Positions 1-9,500 of a stretch of DNA of 35,008 nt are shown here, in pieces. Source of the stretch: Eubacterium sp. CAG:180 (GTDB lineage Bacteria; Bacillota; Clostridia; Oscillospirales; Acutalibacteraceae); the NCBI GenBank assembly GCA_000432435.1, contig HF993134.1:72408-107415 (forward strand), in the 5' to 3' direction. The translations under genes were made by a program, and so were the position numbers. Position 1 is the stretch's first letter. Every line of letters begins with the position of its first letter. Under the pieces are notes generated by a model. It did not search any database, was not told the DNA's origin, and was given only the letters and a program-made list of their open reading frames with translations.

Positions 1-1
1 C

Positions 2-433
2 GCTCTGAAGGAATTTACGGGTACGCTGATAACGGTATCTCACGACAGGTACTTTTTAAACTGCGTACCGGATAAAATTATCGAGATGTTCCCGACGGGA
101 TTTAATGAATACAACGGCGGATACGACTATTACCTTGAGCATAAAAAGCCGGAAATCGTCGAAAAAACCGTTAAAGCGGACAGCGAGAATAAAGCCGCAT
201 ATAAAGAGAAAAAAAAGAACAAGGCGGACGACAGAAAACGCAGAGCTAAGCTGTTATCTCTTCAGCGCGAAATGGACAGTCTTGAAGATGAAATTGCAAC
301 GCTTAAAGCGGAGTCGGAAAAGCCCGACGTCTCGAGCGATTATCAAAAATTATCGGATATTCTCGCGTTGATTGCGGACAAGGAGAGCTGCCTTGAGGAT
401 GCGGAAACCGAGTGGCTTGAGCTTTCGGAATAA
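2..433 (+). CDS. ABC-F family ATPase, C-terminal part (5' end outside window)
   Basis: The frame is open from base 2, so the gene starts upstream of the window; the first ATG inside (86) is internal. The visible part begins with the end of the second nucleotide-binding domain, including the H-loop SHDRYFL typical of soluble ABC-F proteins, then the FNEYNGGYDYYLE segment that ends this domain. The last 80 or so residues are rich in Lys, Glu and Arg with regular hydrophobic positions, as in the C-terminal coiled coil of Uup/YkpA-type ABC-F proteins. Members of the family act on the ribosome as translation factors or antibiotic-protection proteins, or in DNA repair (Uup). There are no membrane segments. 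The subfamily cannot be told from this fragment. Confidence 0.85.
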   Translation, partial: ALKEFTGTLITVSHDRYFLNCVPDKIIEMFPTGFNEYNGGYDYYLEHKKPEIVEKTVKADSENKAAYKEKKKNKADDRKRRAKLLSLQREMDSLEDEIATLKAESEKPDVSSDYQKLSDILALIADKESCLEDAETEWLELSE

Positions 434-440
434 ACTTAAA

Positions 441-488
441 AGCGACTGTAAATGCTGAGTGTCGCTCAGTCTTTACAGCCGCTTTTTT
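441..488. terminator. Terminator between convergent ABC-F and dinB genes
   Basis: Long stem AGCG-CTGTAAA-CTGAG pairing with CTCAG-TTTACAG-CGCT, with small internal mismatches and a TGTCG loop, followed by a T run on the plus strand. An A run on the left side would also give a short T tract on the minus strand. It lies between two convergent stops, so it could serve both genes. Confidence 0.8.
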
Positions 489-499
489 ATGTTATCTCT

Positions 500-1735
500 C
501 TAAGGCAAAAACGATATATCCTTATCGGCTGACGGTACTGTTGTCGGCATTTTTGTGCCGTTTAACACCGTTGCCTCCACAACGGTACCCTTGCCGTATT
601 TCTCGTTTATTTGAAGTATTGCTTTATCGAGTCTTTCGAGCTTTTCATGACGCGTCATATCAAAGCCGAGGCTTAGCTGCTGAGGCTTATCCGGATTTAA
701 AAGCTCTATTGCACGCACCGTGACAGCTCTTACCGGAGTTTGCCATTTATATGTCTGCTTAAACAGCGAAAAGGCTTTAAGGGCAATTTCTCGGCTGTTT
801 TGTGTTGGATAAATAAGCTTACTCTGCGATTGTGACGTGAACAATGCGGTGTTTTTAATTCCTATCTGCACACCGCCGGCAAGAAGTCCGTCCTCCCTAA
901 GATGCTTCGACACCGCATGGGACAGAGATAATAGGACGCGCCACACCTCATCATTATCTCGTAAATCGTCTACGCACGTAACTCCCCTGCCAACACTCTT
1001 GACCGGAGGTCTGTATCCCATATTACAGACGGGCGAATTTTCAAGGCCGTTGGCGCAGCGCCACAACACAACACCGTTCTTACCGAACGTAGTCTTTAAG
1101 AACGCAGGATCACTTTTTGCAATGTCCCCTATTGTTATAATACCGTACTTTTTAAGCACCTTAGAGGTGCTTCTTCCGACCCATAGCATATCCTCGGCGG
1201 GTAGCTGCCAAATCATATCGCGAAAATTTTCTCGTCGTATAACCGTAACCGCATCGGGCTTTTTCATATCGCTACCGAGCTTTGCAAACACTTTATTAAA
1301 TGACACACCCACGGAAATAGTAAGTCCGAGTTCTTTTTTTACAGCCTCTCTGACATCATCGGCTATGGTTTCGGGAGAGCCGAATAGCCGTGTACTTCCG
1401 CTTACATCAAGCCAGCACTCGTCAATACCGAACGGCTCTATCATATCGGTGTATCTGCCGTATATTGATTTTACCGCACGTGAATATTTGATATATTCGG
1501 AAAATCGAGGAGGAAAAACCAAAAGATTGGGACATTTGCCCTTTGCCTGCCATATAACGTCGCCTGTTTTTACCCCGCATTTTTTTGCCGCCTCGGACTT
1601 TGCCAGCACTATGCCGTGCCTATCCTCGGTTCTGCCGCAAATTGCAATGGCTTTGCCGCGCAGCTCCGGAGAAACAACCGTTTCGACCGAAGCGTAAAAA
1701 TTATTCAAATCACAATGAAGTATTGCCCGTTCCAT
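500..1735 (-). CDS. dinB: Y-family DNA polymerase IV (DinB-type)
   Basis: A 411-residue Y-family translesion polymerase. The N-terminal motif HCDLNNFYASVE supplies the first metal-binding Asp (D9). GIDECWLDVSGS supplies the second acidic pair (D105, E106). SVGVSFNKVFAKLGSDMKKP is the conserved thumb-proximal motif of the family, and the C-terminal third is the little-finger region. Length is slightly above the usual 350-400. The ATG at 1735 follows a GGTGAT-type ribosome binding site. A LexA box sits about 40 bases upstream, so SOS induction is likely. Family members extend mismatched or damaged primer termini with low fidelity. DinB versus a UvrX/YqjW-type member is not fully settled; the SIDEC/W variant of the usual SIDEAYLD motif is noted. 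Confidence 0.9.
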   Translation of the reverse strand: MERAILHCDLNNFYASVETVVSPELRGKAIAICGRTEDRHGIVLAKSEAAKKCGVKTGDVIWQAKGKCPNLLVFPPRFSEYIKYSRAVKSIYGRYTDMIEPFGIDECWLDVSGSTRLFGSPETIADDVREAVKKELGLTISVGVSFNKVFAKLGSDMKKPDAVTVIRRENFRDMIWQLPAEDMLWVGRSTSKVLKKYGIITIGDIAKSDPAFLKTTFGKNGVVLWRCANGLENSPVCNMGYRPPVKSVGRGVTCVDDLRDNDEVWRVLLSLSHAVSKHLREDGLLAGGVQIGIKNTALFTSQSQSKLIYPTQNSREIALKAFSLFKQTYKWQTPVRAVTVRAIELLNPDKPQQLSLGFDMTRHEKLERLDKAILQINEKYGKGTVVEATVLNGTKMPTTVPSADKDISFLP

Positions 1736-1772
1736 AAAATCACCGAAAAAATTATTGTACCGTCATTGTAAC

Positions 1773-1786
1773 CGAACATTTGTTCT
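1773..1786 (-). promoter_or_regulatory. LexA (SOS) box upstream of dinB
   Basis: CGAACATTTGTTCT contains the GAAC-N4-GTTC core of the Gram-positive LexA operator (Bacillus type CGAAC-N4-GTTCG). It lies 38 bases before the dinB start codon, a normal place for promoter-overlapping repression. Confidence 0.8.
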
Positions 1787-1832
1787 GTGTCAATAGTAAA
1801 AATATAACAGTCCCGAAATTCGGACTGAACAT

Positions 1833-1868
1833 AAAAAAATCACCCCTGAAAAACAGAGGTGATTTTTG
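1833..1868 (-). terminator. Rho-independent terminator of tuf / str operon
   Basis: AAAATCACC pairs with GGTGATTTT around an inner CCT/AGA region and an A-rich loop. On the minus strand the stem is followed by a T run. It starts about 18 bases after the tuf stop codon and closes the rpoB-to-tuf operon. Confidence 0.85.
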
Positions 1869-1885
1869 ATTATCGTATTAACGAA

Positions 1886-3088
1886 TTATTCGTCAATTTC
1901 AGTAACAACGCCTGAACCAACGGTACGTCCGCCTTCACGAATAGCGAAACGAAGACCCTGCTCAATAGCGATAGGAGTGATAAGCTCAACGCTCATAACA
2001 ACGTTATCGCCGGGCATGCACATCTCAGTTCCCTCGGGAAGAGTGATAGTACCGGTAACGTCGGTAGTTCTGAAATAGAACTGAGGACGATAGTTATTGA
2101 AGAACGGTGTATGACGGCCGCCCTCGTCCTTAGTAAGGACGTAAACCTGGCCCTTGAACTTTGTATGAGGATGGATTGAACCGGGCTTAGAAAGAACCTG
2201 GCCACGCTCAATCTCAGTTCTCTGAATACCACGAAGAAGTGCGCCGATGTTGTCGCCTGCCTCAGCATAATCAAGAGTCTTTCTGAACATCTCGATACCG
2301 GTAACAACGGTCTTCTTCTTTTCGTCGGTAAGACCAACGATTTCAACTTCGTCGTTGAGCTTAAGAACACCACGCTCAACACGGCCGGTAGCAACAGTAC
2401 CACGGCCTGTGATGGTCATAACGTCCTCAACAGGCATAAGGAACGGCTGGTCTGATTTACGGTCGGGAGTCGGGATGTAGTTATCAACAGCATCCATAAG
2501 GTCCCAAATCGGCTTAAGCTCGGGAGCGTTAATATCGTCGCCCGAATACTCAAGAGCTTTAAGAGCAGAACCAACGATGATCGGTGTGTCGTCGCCCGGG
2601 AAGTCATACTCGTTAAGAGTCTCACGAACTTCCATTTCAACAAGCTCAAGGAGCTCGGGATCGTCAACCTGATCAGCTTTGTTAAGGAATACTACGATGT
2701 AGGGAACGCCAACCTGACGAGCGAGAAGAAGGTGCTCTTTAGTCTGAGCCATCGGGCCGTCGGTAGCAGCGATAACAAGGATAGCACCGTCCATCTGAGC
2801 AGCACCGGTGATCATGTTCTTGATATAGTCAGCATGGCCGGGGCAGTCAACGTGAGCATAGTGACGCTTTTCGGTCTCGTACTCAACGTGAGCGGTGTTG
2901 ATCGTTATACCACGCTCTCTCTCTTCGGGAGCCTTATCGATCATTGAATAGTCTTCGAACTGAGCGAAGCCCTTCATTGCGAGTGTTTTTGTAATAGCAG
3001 CTGTTAACGTGGTCTTACCATGGTCAACGTGACCGATAGTACCGATGTTAACATGTGGTTTGGTTCTTTCGAATTTTGCCTTTGCCAT
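1886..3088 (-). CDS. tuf: Elongation factor Tu
   Basis: A 400-residue GTPase that delivers aminoacyl-tRNA to the ribosomal A site. All G motifs are visible: P-loop GHVDHGKT (residues 19-26), the switch region with the RGITI motif, DCPGHADY, and NKADQ. Domains 2 and 3 follow at full length (GRGTVATGRVERG, and the conserved C-terminal FAIREGGRTVGSGVV). The ATG is preceded by a strong AAGGAGG at 6-8 bases. It is the last gene of the str cluster, about 100 bases after fusA, and seems to have an extra promoter in that gap. Nothing is truncated or unusual. Confidence 0.98.
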   Translation of the reverse strand: MAKAKFERTKPHVNIGTIGHVDHGKTTLTAAITKTLAMKGFAQFEDYSMIDKAPEERERGITINTAHVEYETEKRHYAHVDCPGHADYIKNMITGAAQMDGAILVIAATDGPMAQTKEHLLLARQVGVPYIVVFLNKADQVDDPELLELVEMEVRETLNEYDFPGDDTPIIVGSALKALEYSGDDINAPELKPIWDLMDAVDNYIPTPDRKSDQPFLMPVEDVMTITGRGTVATGRVERGVLKLNDEVEIVGLTDEKKKTVVTGIEMFRKTLDYAEAGDNIGALLRGIQRTEIERGQVLSKPGSIHPHTKFKGQVYVLTKDEGGRHTPFFNNYRPQFYFRTTDVTGTITLPEGTEMCMPGDNVVMSVELITPIAIEQGLRFAIREGGRTVGSGVVTEIDE

Positions 3089-3141
3089 TGAATTTTCCTC
3101 CTTTTTTATGAGAACAAATAAATTTTTTCATTGTGGTTGAT

Positions 3142-3170
3142 ATTTTATCAATAAATGAATAAAATATCAA
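3142..3170 (-). promoter_or_regulatory. Candidate tuf promoter inside a 12-bp inverted repeat
   Basis: On the minus strand TTGATA, 17 bases, TAAAAT matches sigma-A spacing well. The same bases form a perfect 12-bp inverted repeat (3137-3148 with 3159-3170, 10-base loop). The repeat lacks a following T tract, so it is not a clear terminator. It may be a promoter, an mRNA processing hairpin, or both. It lies between fusA and tuf and could explain extra EF-Tu synthesis. Confidence 0.5.
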
Positions 3171-3188
3171 GTCTTTTCAGCTATTTAA

Positions 3189-5267
3189 TCAGTCTTTTTT
3201 AGTTCTTTCGCTGATAATCTTTTCAGCGATTGACTTCGGAACTTCTTTATATCCGTCGGGTTCCATTACATACTGACCGCGTCCCTGAGTCTTGGAACGA
3301 AGGTCGGTAGCATAACCGAACATTTCGGAAAGCGGAACGTGAGCATTGATCTGCTTAGCACCAGTTCTCTCTTCAAAGCCCTGAATCTCACCGCGGCGAG
3401 AGTTAAGGTCGCCGATAACGTCGCCCATATATTCCTCGGGAACGATAACGGTAACTTTCATTATGGGTTCGAGGAGAACCGGATCGGCCTTCTTGGAAGC
3501 ATCCTTGAATGCCATAGAACCGGCAATCTTGAATGCCATTTCCGAAGAGTCAACCTCGTGATAAGATCCGTCGTAAAGAGTTACCTTTACGTCAACAACC
3601 GGATAACCGGCAATAACGCCCGACTGCATAGCACCCTGAATACCCTGGTTAGCAGGTTCGATGTATTCCTTCGGAATAGCACCGCCGACGATGTTATTTA
3701 CGAACTCATAGCCCTTATTGGGGTTAGGCTCAATGTTGATCTTAACGTGACCGTACTGACCTTTACCGCCTGACTGACGGGCATATTTGGTATCGGAGGA
3801 AGCGGGCTTACGGATTGTCTCCTTGTAAGCAACCTGCGGCTTACCTACGTTAGCCTCAACCTTGAATTCACGAAGCATTCTGTCAACGATAATTTCAAGA
3901 TGAAGCTCACCCATACCGGCGATGATGGTCTGACCGGTCTCTTCATCGGTATAGCACTTAAAGGTAGGATCCTCTTCTGCAAGCTTCTGAAGAGCGATAC
4001 CCATCTTTTCCTGACCTGCTTTGGTCTTAGGCTCGATTGCTACACGGATAACAGGATCCGGGAATTTCATTGATTCAAGAATTATCGGGTGCTTCTCATC
4101 GCAGAGAGTATCACCTGTCGTAGTATTCTTAAGACCTACGGCAGCTGCTATATCACCTGCGTAAACACAGTCGATATCTTCTCTGTGGTTAGCGTGCATC
4201 TGAAGTATACGGCCCATTCTCTCGTCGTCGTCCTTAACGGAGTTGTAAACGGTTGAGCCGGCAGTCAGAGTACCCGAATAAACTCTGAAGAAGCAGAGCT
4301 TACCGACATAGGGGTCGGTGGCAATCTTGAATGCGAGGGCCGAGAACGGCTCCGAATCCGAAGAATGTCTGTCTTCCTCTTCGTCTGTATCGGGGTTTAC
4401 ACCCTTTATAGCCGGGACATCCGTAGGAGCCGGCATATAATCAACTATTGCATCGAGAAGAGGCTGTACGCCCTTGTTGCGGTAAGAGGTACCGCAAGTT
4501 ATCGGAACCATTTTATTCTCGATAGTTGATTTACGGATAGTTCTCTTGATTTCCTCAACGGTGAATTCCTCGCCGTTGAAGTATTTTTCCATAAGCTCGT
4601 CGTCCTGATCTGCGACATGCTCGATAAGCTTTGCACGATATTTCTCGGCAAGCTCCTTCATATCGTCGGGGATAGGCTCACGTCTTACGTCTTTACCGAG
4701 GTCATCATAATAAATCTCGGCATCCATTTCTACGAGGTCAACGATACCCTTGAATGTGTCTTCAGAACCGATGGGGAGCTGAATCGGCACGGGGTTACAT
4801 TTGAAACGCTCGTCTACCATGTCAAGAACATGGTAGAAGTCCGCACCCATGATATCCATCTTATTGACGTAAATCATACGCGGAACATGATATTCGTCAG
4901 CCTGACGCCAAACGGTTTCAGACTGAGGCTCAACACCGCCCTTTGCGCACAAAACGGTAACCGAACCGTCAAGTACACGAAGCGAACGCTGAACTTCAAC
5001 AGTGAAATCAACGTGGCCGGGAGTGTCGATAATATTGATACGATGGTTTTTCCAGAAACAAGTAGTTGCAGCGGAAGTGATGGTTATACCTCTCTCCTGC
5101 TCCTGCGCCATCCAGTCCATGGTAGCGTCGCCGTCGTGGGTCTCACCGATTTTATGGTTTACACCCGTGTAAAACAATATACGCTCTGTGGTAGTTGTTT
5201 TACCGGCGTCGATATGCGCCATTATACCAATATTTCTTGTTTTTTCAAGAGTGACCTTTCTTGGCAT
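3189..5267 (-). CDS. fusA: Elongation factor G
   Basis: A 692-residue translocation GTPase. P-loop AHIDAGKT is at residues 17-24, followed by the GITI switch, DTPGHVDF and NKMD. Later domains carry GMGELHLEI (domain III) and the conserved GYPVVDVKV (domain IV) and GRGQYVMEP regions. I chose the ATG at 5267 (MPRKVTLEKTRNIG) over the ATG at 5279. A GGAGG at 5273-5277 lies 5 bases before the inner ATG and would fall inside the coding region of the longer form. It sits between rpsG and tuf, as in most Firmicutes. No frameshift or missing motif is seen. Confidence 0.97.
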   Translation of the reverse strand: MPRKVTLEKTRNIGIMAHIDAGKTTTTERILFYTGVNHKIGETHDGDATMDWMAQEQERGITITSAATTCFWKNHRINIIDTPGHVDFTVEVQRSLRVLDGSVTVLCAKGGVEPQSETVWRQADEYHVPRMIYVNKMDIMGADFYHVLDMVDERFKCNPVPIQLPIGSEDTFKGIVDLVEMDAEIYYDDLGKDVRREPIPDDMKELAEKYRAKLIEHVADQDDELMEKYFNGEEFTVEEIKRTIRKSTIENKMVPITCGTSYRNKGVQPLLDAIVDYMPAPTDVPAIKGVNPDTDEEEDRHSSDSEPFSALAFKIATDPYVGKLCFFRVYSGTLTAGSTVYNSVKDDDERMGRILQMHANHREDIDCVYAGDIAAAVGLKNTTTGDTLCDEKHPIILESMKFPDPVIRVAIEPKTKAGQEKMGIALQKLAEEDPTFKCYTDEETGQTIIAGMGELHLEIIVDRMLREFKVEANVGKPQVAYKETIRKPASSDTKYARQSGGKGQYGHVKINIEPNPNKGYEFVNNIVGGAIPKEYIEPANQGIQGAMQSGVIAGYPVVDVKVTLYDGSYHEVDSSEMAFKIAGSMAFKDASKKADPVLLEPIMKVTVIVPEEYMGDVIGDLNSRRGEIQGFEERTGAKQINAHVPLSEMFGYATDLRSKTQGRGQYVMEPDGYKEVPKSIAEKIISERTKKD

Positions 5268-5280
5268 AACATCCTCCATA

Positions 5281-5296
5281 ACCGTATAAATACGGT
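5281..5296 (-). repeat. Short palindrome just upstream of fusA
   Basis: ACCGTAT-AA-ATACGGT is a perfect palindrome ending a few bases before the fusA ribosome binding site, in the rpsG-fusA gap. The two-base loop makes it weak as an RNA hairpin. A role as a protein site or mRNA structure is only possible. Confidence 0.35.
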
Positions 5297-5315
5297 AACA
5301 TAAATATTAGTAAGC

Positions 5316-5786
5316 TTACCACCTGAAATGAGCAAAAGCTTTGTTTGCTTCTGCCATCTTGTGAGTGTCTTCGCGCTTTTTGAATGCCGAACCTGTTTCA
5401 TTTACGGCATCCATTATCTCGTTTGCAAGTCTTTCCTTCATAGTTCTCTCGGAACGCTGACGAGCATAGAGAGTGATCCATCTAAGACCTAAGGTCTGTC
5501 TTCTTTCGGGACGAACCTCGATCGGGACCTGATAGGTAGCACCGCCTACGCGGCGAGCCTTAACCTCGAGAACGGGCATAACATTTTCCATTGCGGCATC
5601 AAATACCTCCAACGGTTCCTTACCCGTCTTCTCAGCGATAATGTTAAATGCGTCATAAACGATTTTCTGGGCTACGCCCTTTTTACCGTCATACATAACG
5701 CTGTTGATAAGCCTGGTTACAAGCTTTGAATTGTAAAGCGGATCCGGCAAAACATCACGTTTTGCTATCTGGCCTCTTCTTGGCAC
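5316..5786 (-). CDS. rpsG: 30S ribosomal protein S7
   Basis: A 156-residue S7, the usual bacterial length, with the conserved PRRG start, DPLYNSKLVTRLINSVM, RRVGGATYQVP and a C-terminal KREDTHKMAEANKAF helix. S7 nucleates assembly of the 30S head on 16S rRNA and contacts the E-site tRNA. The start is GTG at 5786: translation then begins as (M)PRRGQIAKR as in other S7 proteins, and an AGGAGGG lies 8 bases upstream. The longer reading frame back to 5837 has no homology-like content. The 156-base gap to rpsL shows no clear terminator. In E. coli S7 represses its own operon at this gap; whether that holds here cannot be seen. Confidence 0.96.
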   Translation of the reverse strand: MPRRGQIAKRDVLPDPLYNSKLVTRLINSVMYDGKKGVAQKIVYDAFNIIAEKTGKEPLEVFDAAMENVMPVLEVKARRVGGATYQVPIEVRPERRQTLGLRWITLYARQRSERTMKERLANEIMDAVNETGSAFKKREDTHKMAEANKAFAHFRW

Positions 5787-5942
5787 TTCGCTTCCCTCCT
5801 TCATAATTATAATGATATCATAGGTACTCGGTGACAAAACCCCGTGGTGTCAATGCAAGAGGCATAATATAAGAAATATATATACACCCTGCACGGACTT
5901 AAAACCTTGCAAGTAGATTCTGTCTTTAAATAGTCGGCGAAA

Positions 5943-6374
5943 TTACGCCTTTTTAGCTGCCTTGGGTCTCTTAGCACCGTACTTTGAACGGCTCTGCATT
6001 CTGCCCGTAACGCCCTGAGTATCAAGTGTACCGCGGACAATATGGTAACGAACACCGGGGAGATCCTTAACACGCCCGCCTCTTATAAGAACAACTGAGT
6101 GCTCCTGAAGATTGTGACCTACGCCGGGAATATAAGCTGATACTTCGATTCCGTTTGTAAGACGAACTCTGGCGAGCTTACGGAGAGCTGAGTTAGGCTT
6201 TTTAGGAGTGTCGGTCTTTACAACCGTGCAAACTCCTCTCTTCTGCGGAGAAGCGTTGTTAGTCATAACGTTCTTCTTCGAGTTAAGACCCTTACCGAGA
6301 GCCGGAGCCTTCGATTTCTTCTCAACTGTCTGTCTGCCACTGCGAACAAGCTGGTTAAATGTCGGCAAATTCAT
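5943..6374 (-). CDS. rpsL: 30S ribosomal protein S12
   Basis: A 143-residue S12 of the decoding centre. Visible landmarks are MNLPTFNQLVRSGRQ, TPKKPNSALRKLARVRLTNG and YIPGVGHNLQEHSVVLIRGGRVKDLPGVRYHIVRG, with a basic tail. The PNSALRK lysine, where streptomycin-resistance changes occur in other bacteria, is the wild-type residue. The ATG at 6374 has AAGGAGG 6 bases upstream; the longer frame to 6452 is upstream leader translated by chance. An insert of about 15-20 residues after the N-terminal region (SKKNVMTNNASPQKRG) is normal for Firmicute S12 proteins. The gene follows rpoC with a structured gap. Confidence 0.97.
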   Translation of the reverse strand: MNLPTFNQLVRSGRQTVEKKSKAPALGKGLNSKKNVMTNNASPQKRGVCTVVKTDTPKKPNSALRKLARVRLTNGIEVSAYIPGVGHNLQEHSVVLIRGGRVKDLPGVRYHIVRGTLDTQGVTGRMQSRSKYGAKRPKAAKKA

Positions 6375-6395
6375 TGCACCTCCTTCTGAAAATAT

Positions 6396-6489
6396 GACAC
6401 AATGTGTCAGCAAAACAAACACTTCCGTTAAAAAAGTGTTTGTTTTGCTCACACAATCAAAGATTTTAACATTTAAAACCTTTGATTGT
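6396..6489 (-). promoter_or_regulatory. Three stacked inverted repeats in the rpoC-rpsL gap
   Basis: Read toward rpsL: (1) 6453-6489, a stem of ten pairs continuing through TTTTAA/TTAAAA with one mismatch. (2) 6409-6449, a perfect 16-bp stem with a 9-base loop. (3) 6396-6408, GACAC-AAT-GTGTC, ending about 15 bases before the rpsL ribosome binding site. None has a T tract in the minus direction, so simple termination is unlikely. mRNA processing, stability or attenuation between the RNA polymerase and ribosomal genes is more plausible. Confidence 0.6.
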
Positions 6490-6512
6490 CAAGCTTTTAT
6501 TTAAATTTTCTT

Positions 6513-9500
6513 TTACGCGGGCTCATTTGCAGGCTCATCGGGATTAGTATCATCCGAATAAGTCTTTTCGAGCTCGACCTCGCTGTAACACTTCATACCA
6601 GTGCCGGACGGAAGAAGCTTACCGATAATAACATTTTCTTTAAGGCCGATAAGAGGATCGGTTTTGCCCTTAATAGCTGCATCGGTGAGAACTCTTGTGG
6701 TTTCCTGGAAGGAAGCCGCCGACAGGAAGGAATCGGTAGCAAGCGAAGCCTTTGTGATACCGAGAAGCACCGGTTCGCAGGTGGCCGGAGTAAACTCCTT
6801 ACCCTCTGCCTCGCACTCTGCGCTGACGCGCTTGTTCTCTTTGTTGAAGTCGGATTTTTCAATGGTAGCTCCGGGAAGAAGCTCGGTTGAACCCGGCTCA
6901 TCCACCTTGAGCTTTCTCATCATCTGACGAACGATAACCTCAATGTGCTTATCATTGATATCAACACCCTGCATACGATAGGTCTTCTGAACTTCCTTGA
7001 TAAGGTAGTCGTGAACCGCATTGACGCCGTTGATGGCGAGTATGTCGTGGGGATTGGGAGCACCCTCTGTAAGAGCGGTACCCTTCTTTATGAATATCGG
7101 GTTGCCGTTTTCATCCTTATCGCTGTTGAACTTCTTGCGGAAGCCGTAAGGAATAAGGTAGGTTTTTTCTTCGGCCGTCTCGGGATTGGTGATGACAATG
7201 TGCTCATTCTTTTTGATTTCGCGGAATGAGAGATAGCCGTCAATCTCGGCAAGAATTGCGAGAGTCTTGGGCTTTCTTGCCTCAAACAATTCCTCGACAC
7301 GGGGAAGACCCTGTGTAATATCCTGGCTTGATGCGATACCGCCGGTATGGAAGGTACGCATTGTAAGCTGTGTACCGGGCTCACCTATTGACTGAGCCGC
7401 TATGATACCGACAGCCTCGCCCACGGTAACAGGCTCGCCTGTCGCAAGATTCGAACCGTAGCACTTAATGCAAACGCCGTGGTCCGATTCGCAGGTGAGA
7501 AGCGAACGTATCTTTATTCTTCTGTCTGCTTCATTGGGACGGGCGTTAACGATAGCCGCGACTTTAGCTGCATCGTCCTCGGTCATCATCTTATCCTTGG
7601 GCATAATAAGCTCGCCGGTTTTTTCGTCTACAAAATCCTCAAGAAGGAATCTGCCTGTAAGTCTCTCCTGGAGAGTCTCAATCATTTCCTTGCCCTCGTG
7701 GATATCGTAAACCTCAATACCGTCATGGCAATGGCAATCCTCTTCACGGATTATAACGTCCTGTGAAACATCGACAAGACGACGGGTAAGGTAACCCGAG
7801 TCAGCCGTTCTAAGCGCGGTATCGGCAAGACCTTTACGCGCACCACGCGATGAGATGAAGTATTCGAGTACATTAAGACCTTCGCGGTAATTGGCTCGAA
7901 TCGGAACCTCAATGGTTTTACCTGCCGTATTTGCAATAAGTCCGCGCATACCGGCAAGCTGACGAAGCTGTGATTCCGAACCACGGGCACCGGAGTCAAC
8001 CATCATATAAATGGGATTGTTTTTACCAAGGTTCTCTTTAATACCCTGAGAAACCTTATTGGTGCATTCTTCCCAAACCTTGATGACTCTCTTTGAACGC
8101 TCATTGTTGCTCAAAAGACCCATCTTATACTGTGCGGTGATGGCGTCAACCTTTTCCTCGGCTGCCTCAAGAAGCTCTTGCTTGTGCGGCGGGATTATAG
8201 CGTCGCATACGGCAACCGTTATACCGGATTTTGTTGAGTATTTATAGCCCTGAGCCTTAATGCTGTCAAGCATTACGGAGGCTATGTGTACGCCGTGCTT
8301 TTTAATGCACTTATCGATTATCTTGCCGAGGCCCTTCTTATCGACAAGGAATTCAACCTCAAGATTGAATGCGTTTTCGGGATTGCTTCTGTCGATAAAA
8401 CCGAGATCCTGCGGAATGGGATTGTTGAATATGATTTTACCGAGAGTTGTGGGAACAAGCTTAGTAACCTTTTCACCGTTTATCTCTTTGGTCATACGAA
8501 TTTTAATTTTTGAATGAAGACCGATGTCGCCCTCGTTGTAAGCCATGGTAGCCTCATCAACGCTGAGGAACGCTTTGCCTTCGCCCGGCTCGCCGTCTTT
8601 TTCCATAGTGAGGTAGTAAGAACCGAGTATCATATCCTGTGTGGGAACGGTAACCGGTTTACCGTCGGACGGCTTGAGAAGGTTATTTGCGGCAAGCATA
8701 AGGAGCCTTGCCTCTGCCTGAGCCTCTGCCGAAAGCGGTACGTGAACAGCCATCTGGTCGCCGTCGAAGTCCGCGTTGAATGCGGTACAAGCAAGCGGGT
8801 GAAGCTTAATGGCTCTGCCCTCTACGAGTACCGGCTCAAATGCCTGAATACCGAGTCTGTGAAGAGTGGGAGCACGGTTAAGCATAACGGGGTGATCCTT
8901 AATGACTATTTCGAGAGCGTCCCAAACCTCGGGCTTTGCGCGCTCTACCATTTTTCTCGCCGACTTGATGTTGCCTGCAACGCCGGTTTCAACAAGACGT
9001 TTCATAACGAACGGCTTAAACAGCTCAAGTGCCATTTCCTTGGGAAGACCGCACTGATGCATTTTAAGCTCGGGTCCTACTACGATAACGGAACGGCCGG
9101 AATAGTCGACACGTTTACCGAGGAGGTTCTGTCTGAAACGACCCTGCTTACCTTTAAGCATATCGGAAAGAGATTTAAGAGCACGGTTGTTGGGGCCCGT
9201 TACGGGTCTGCCGCGTCTGCCATTGTCTATAAGAGCATCGACAGCCTCCTGAAGCATTCTCTTTTCGTTTCTTACAATTATATCGGGAGCGTTGAGCTCA
9301 AGAAGTCTTTTAAGACGGTTGTTTCTGTTGATAACACGTCTGTAAAGATCGTTGAGGTCCGACGTTGCAAATCTGCCGCCGTCGAGCTGTACCATAGGAC
9401 GGATATCGGGCGGAATTACCGGAATAACGTCGAGAATCATCCATTCGGGACGGTTACCGGAAAGCTTGAATGCTTCGGCGACTTCAAGTCTTTTAAGTAT

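Noticed and set aside
837..1697. 286-residue plus-strand frame opposite dinB
   Set aside because: Exact antisense shadow of a well-supported polymerase gene with no recognisable motifs.
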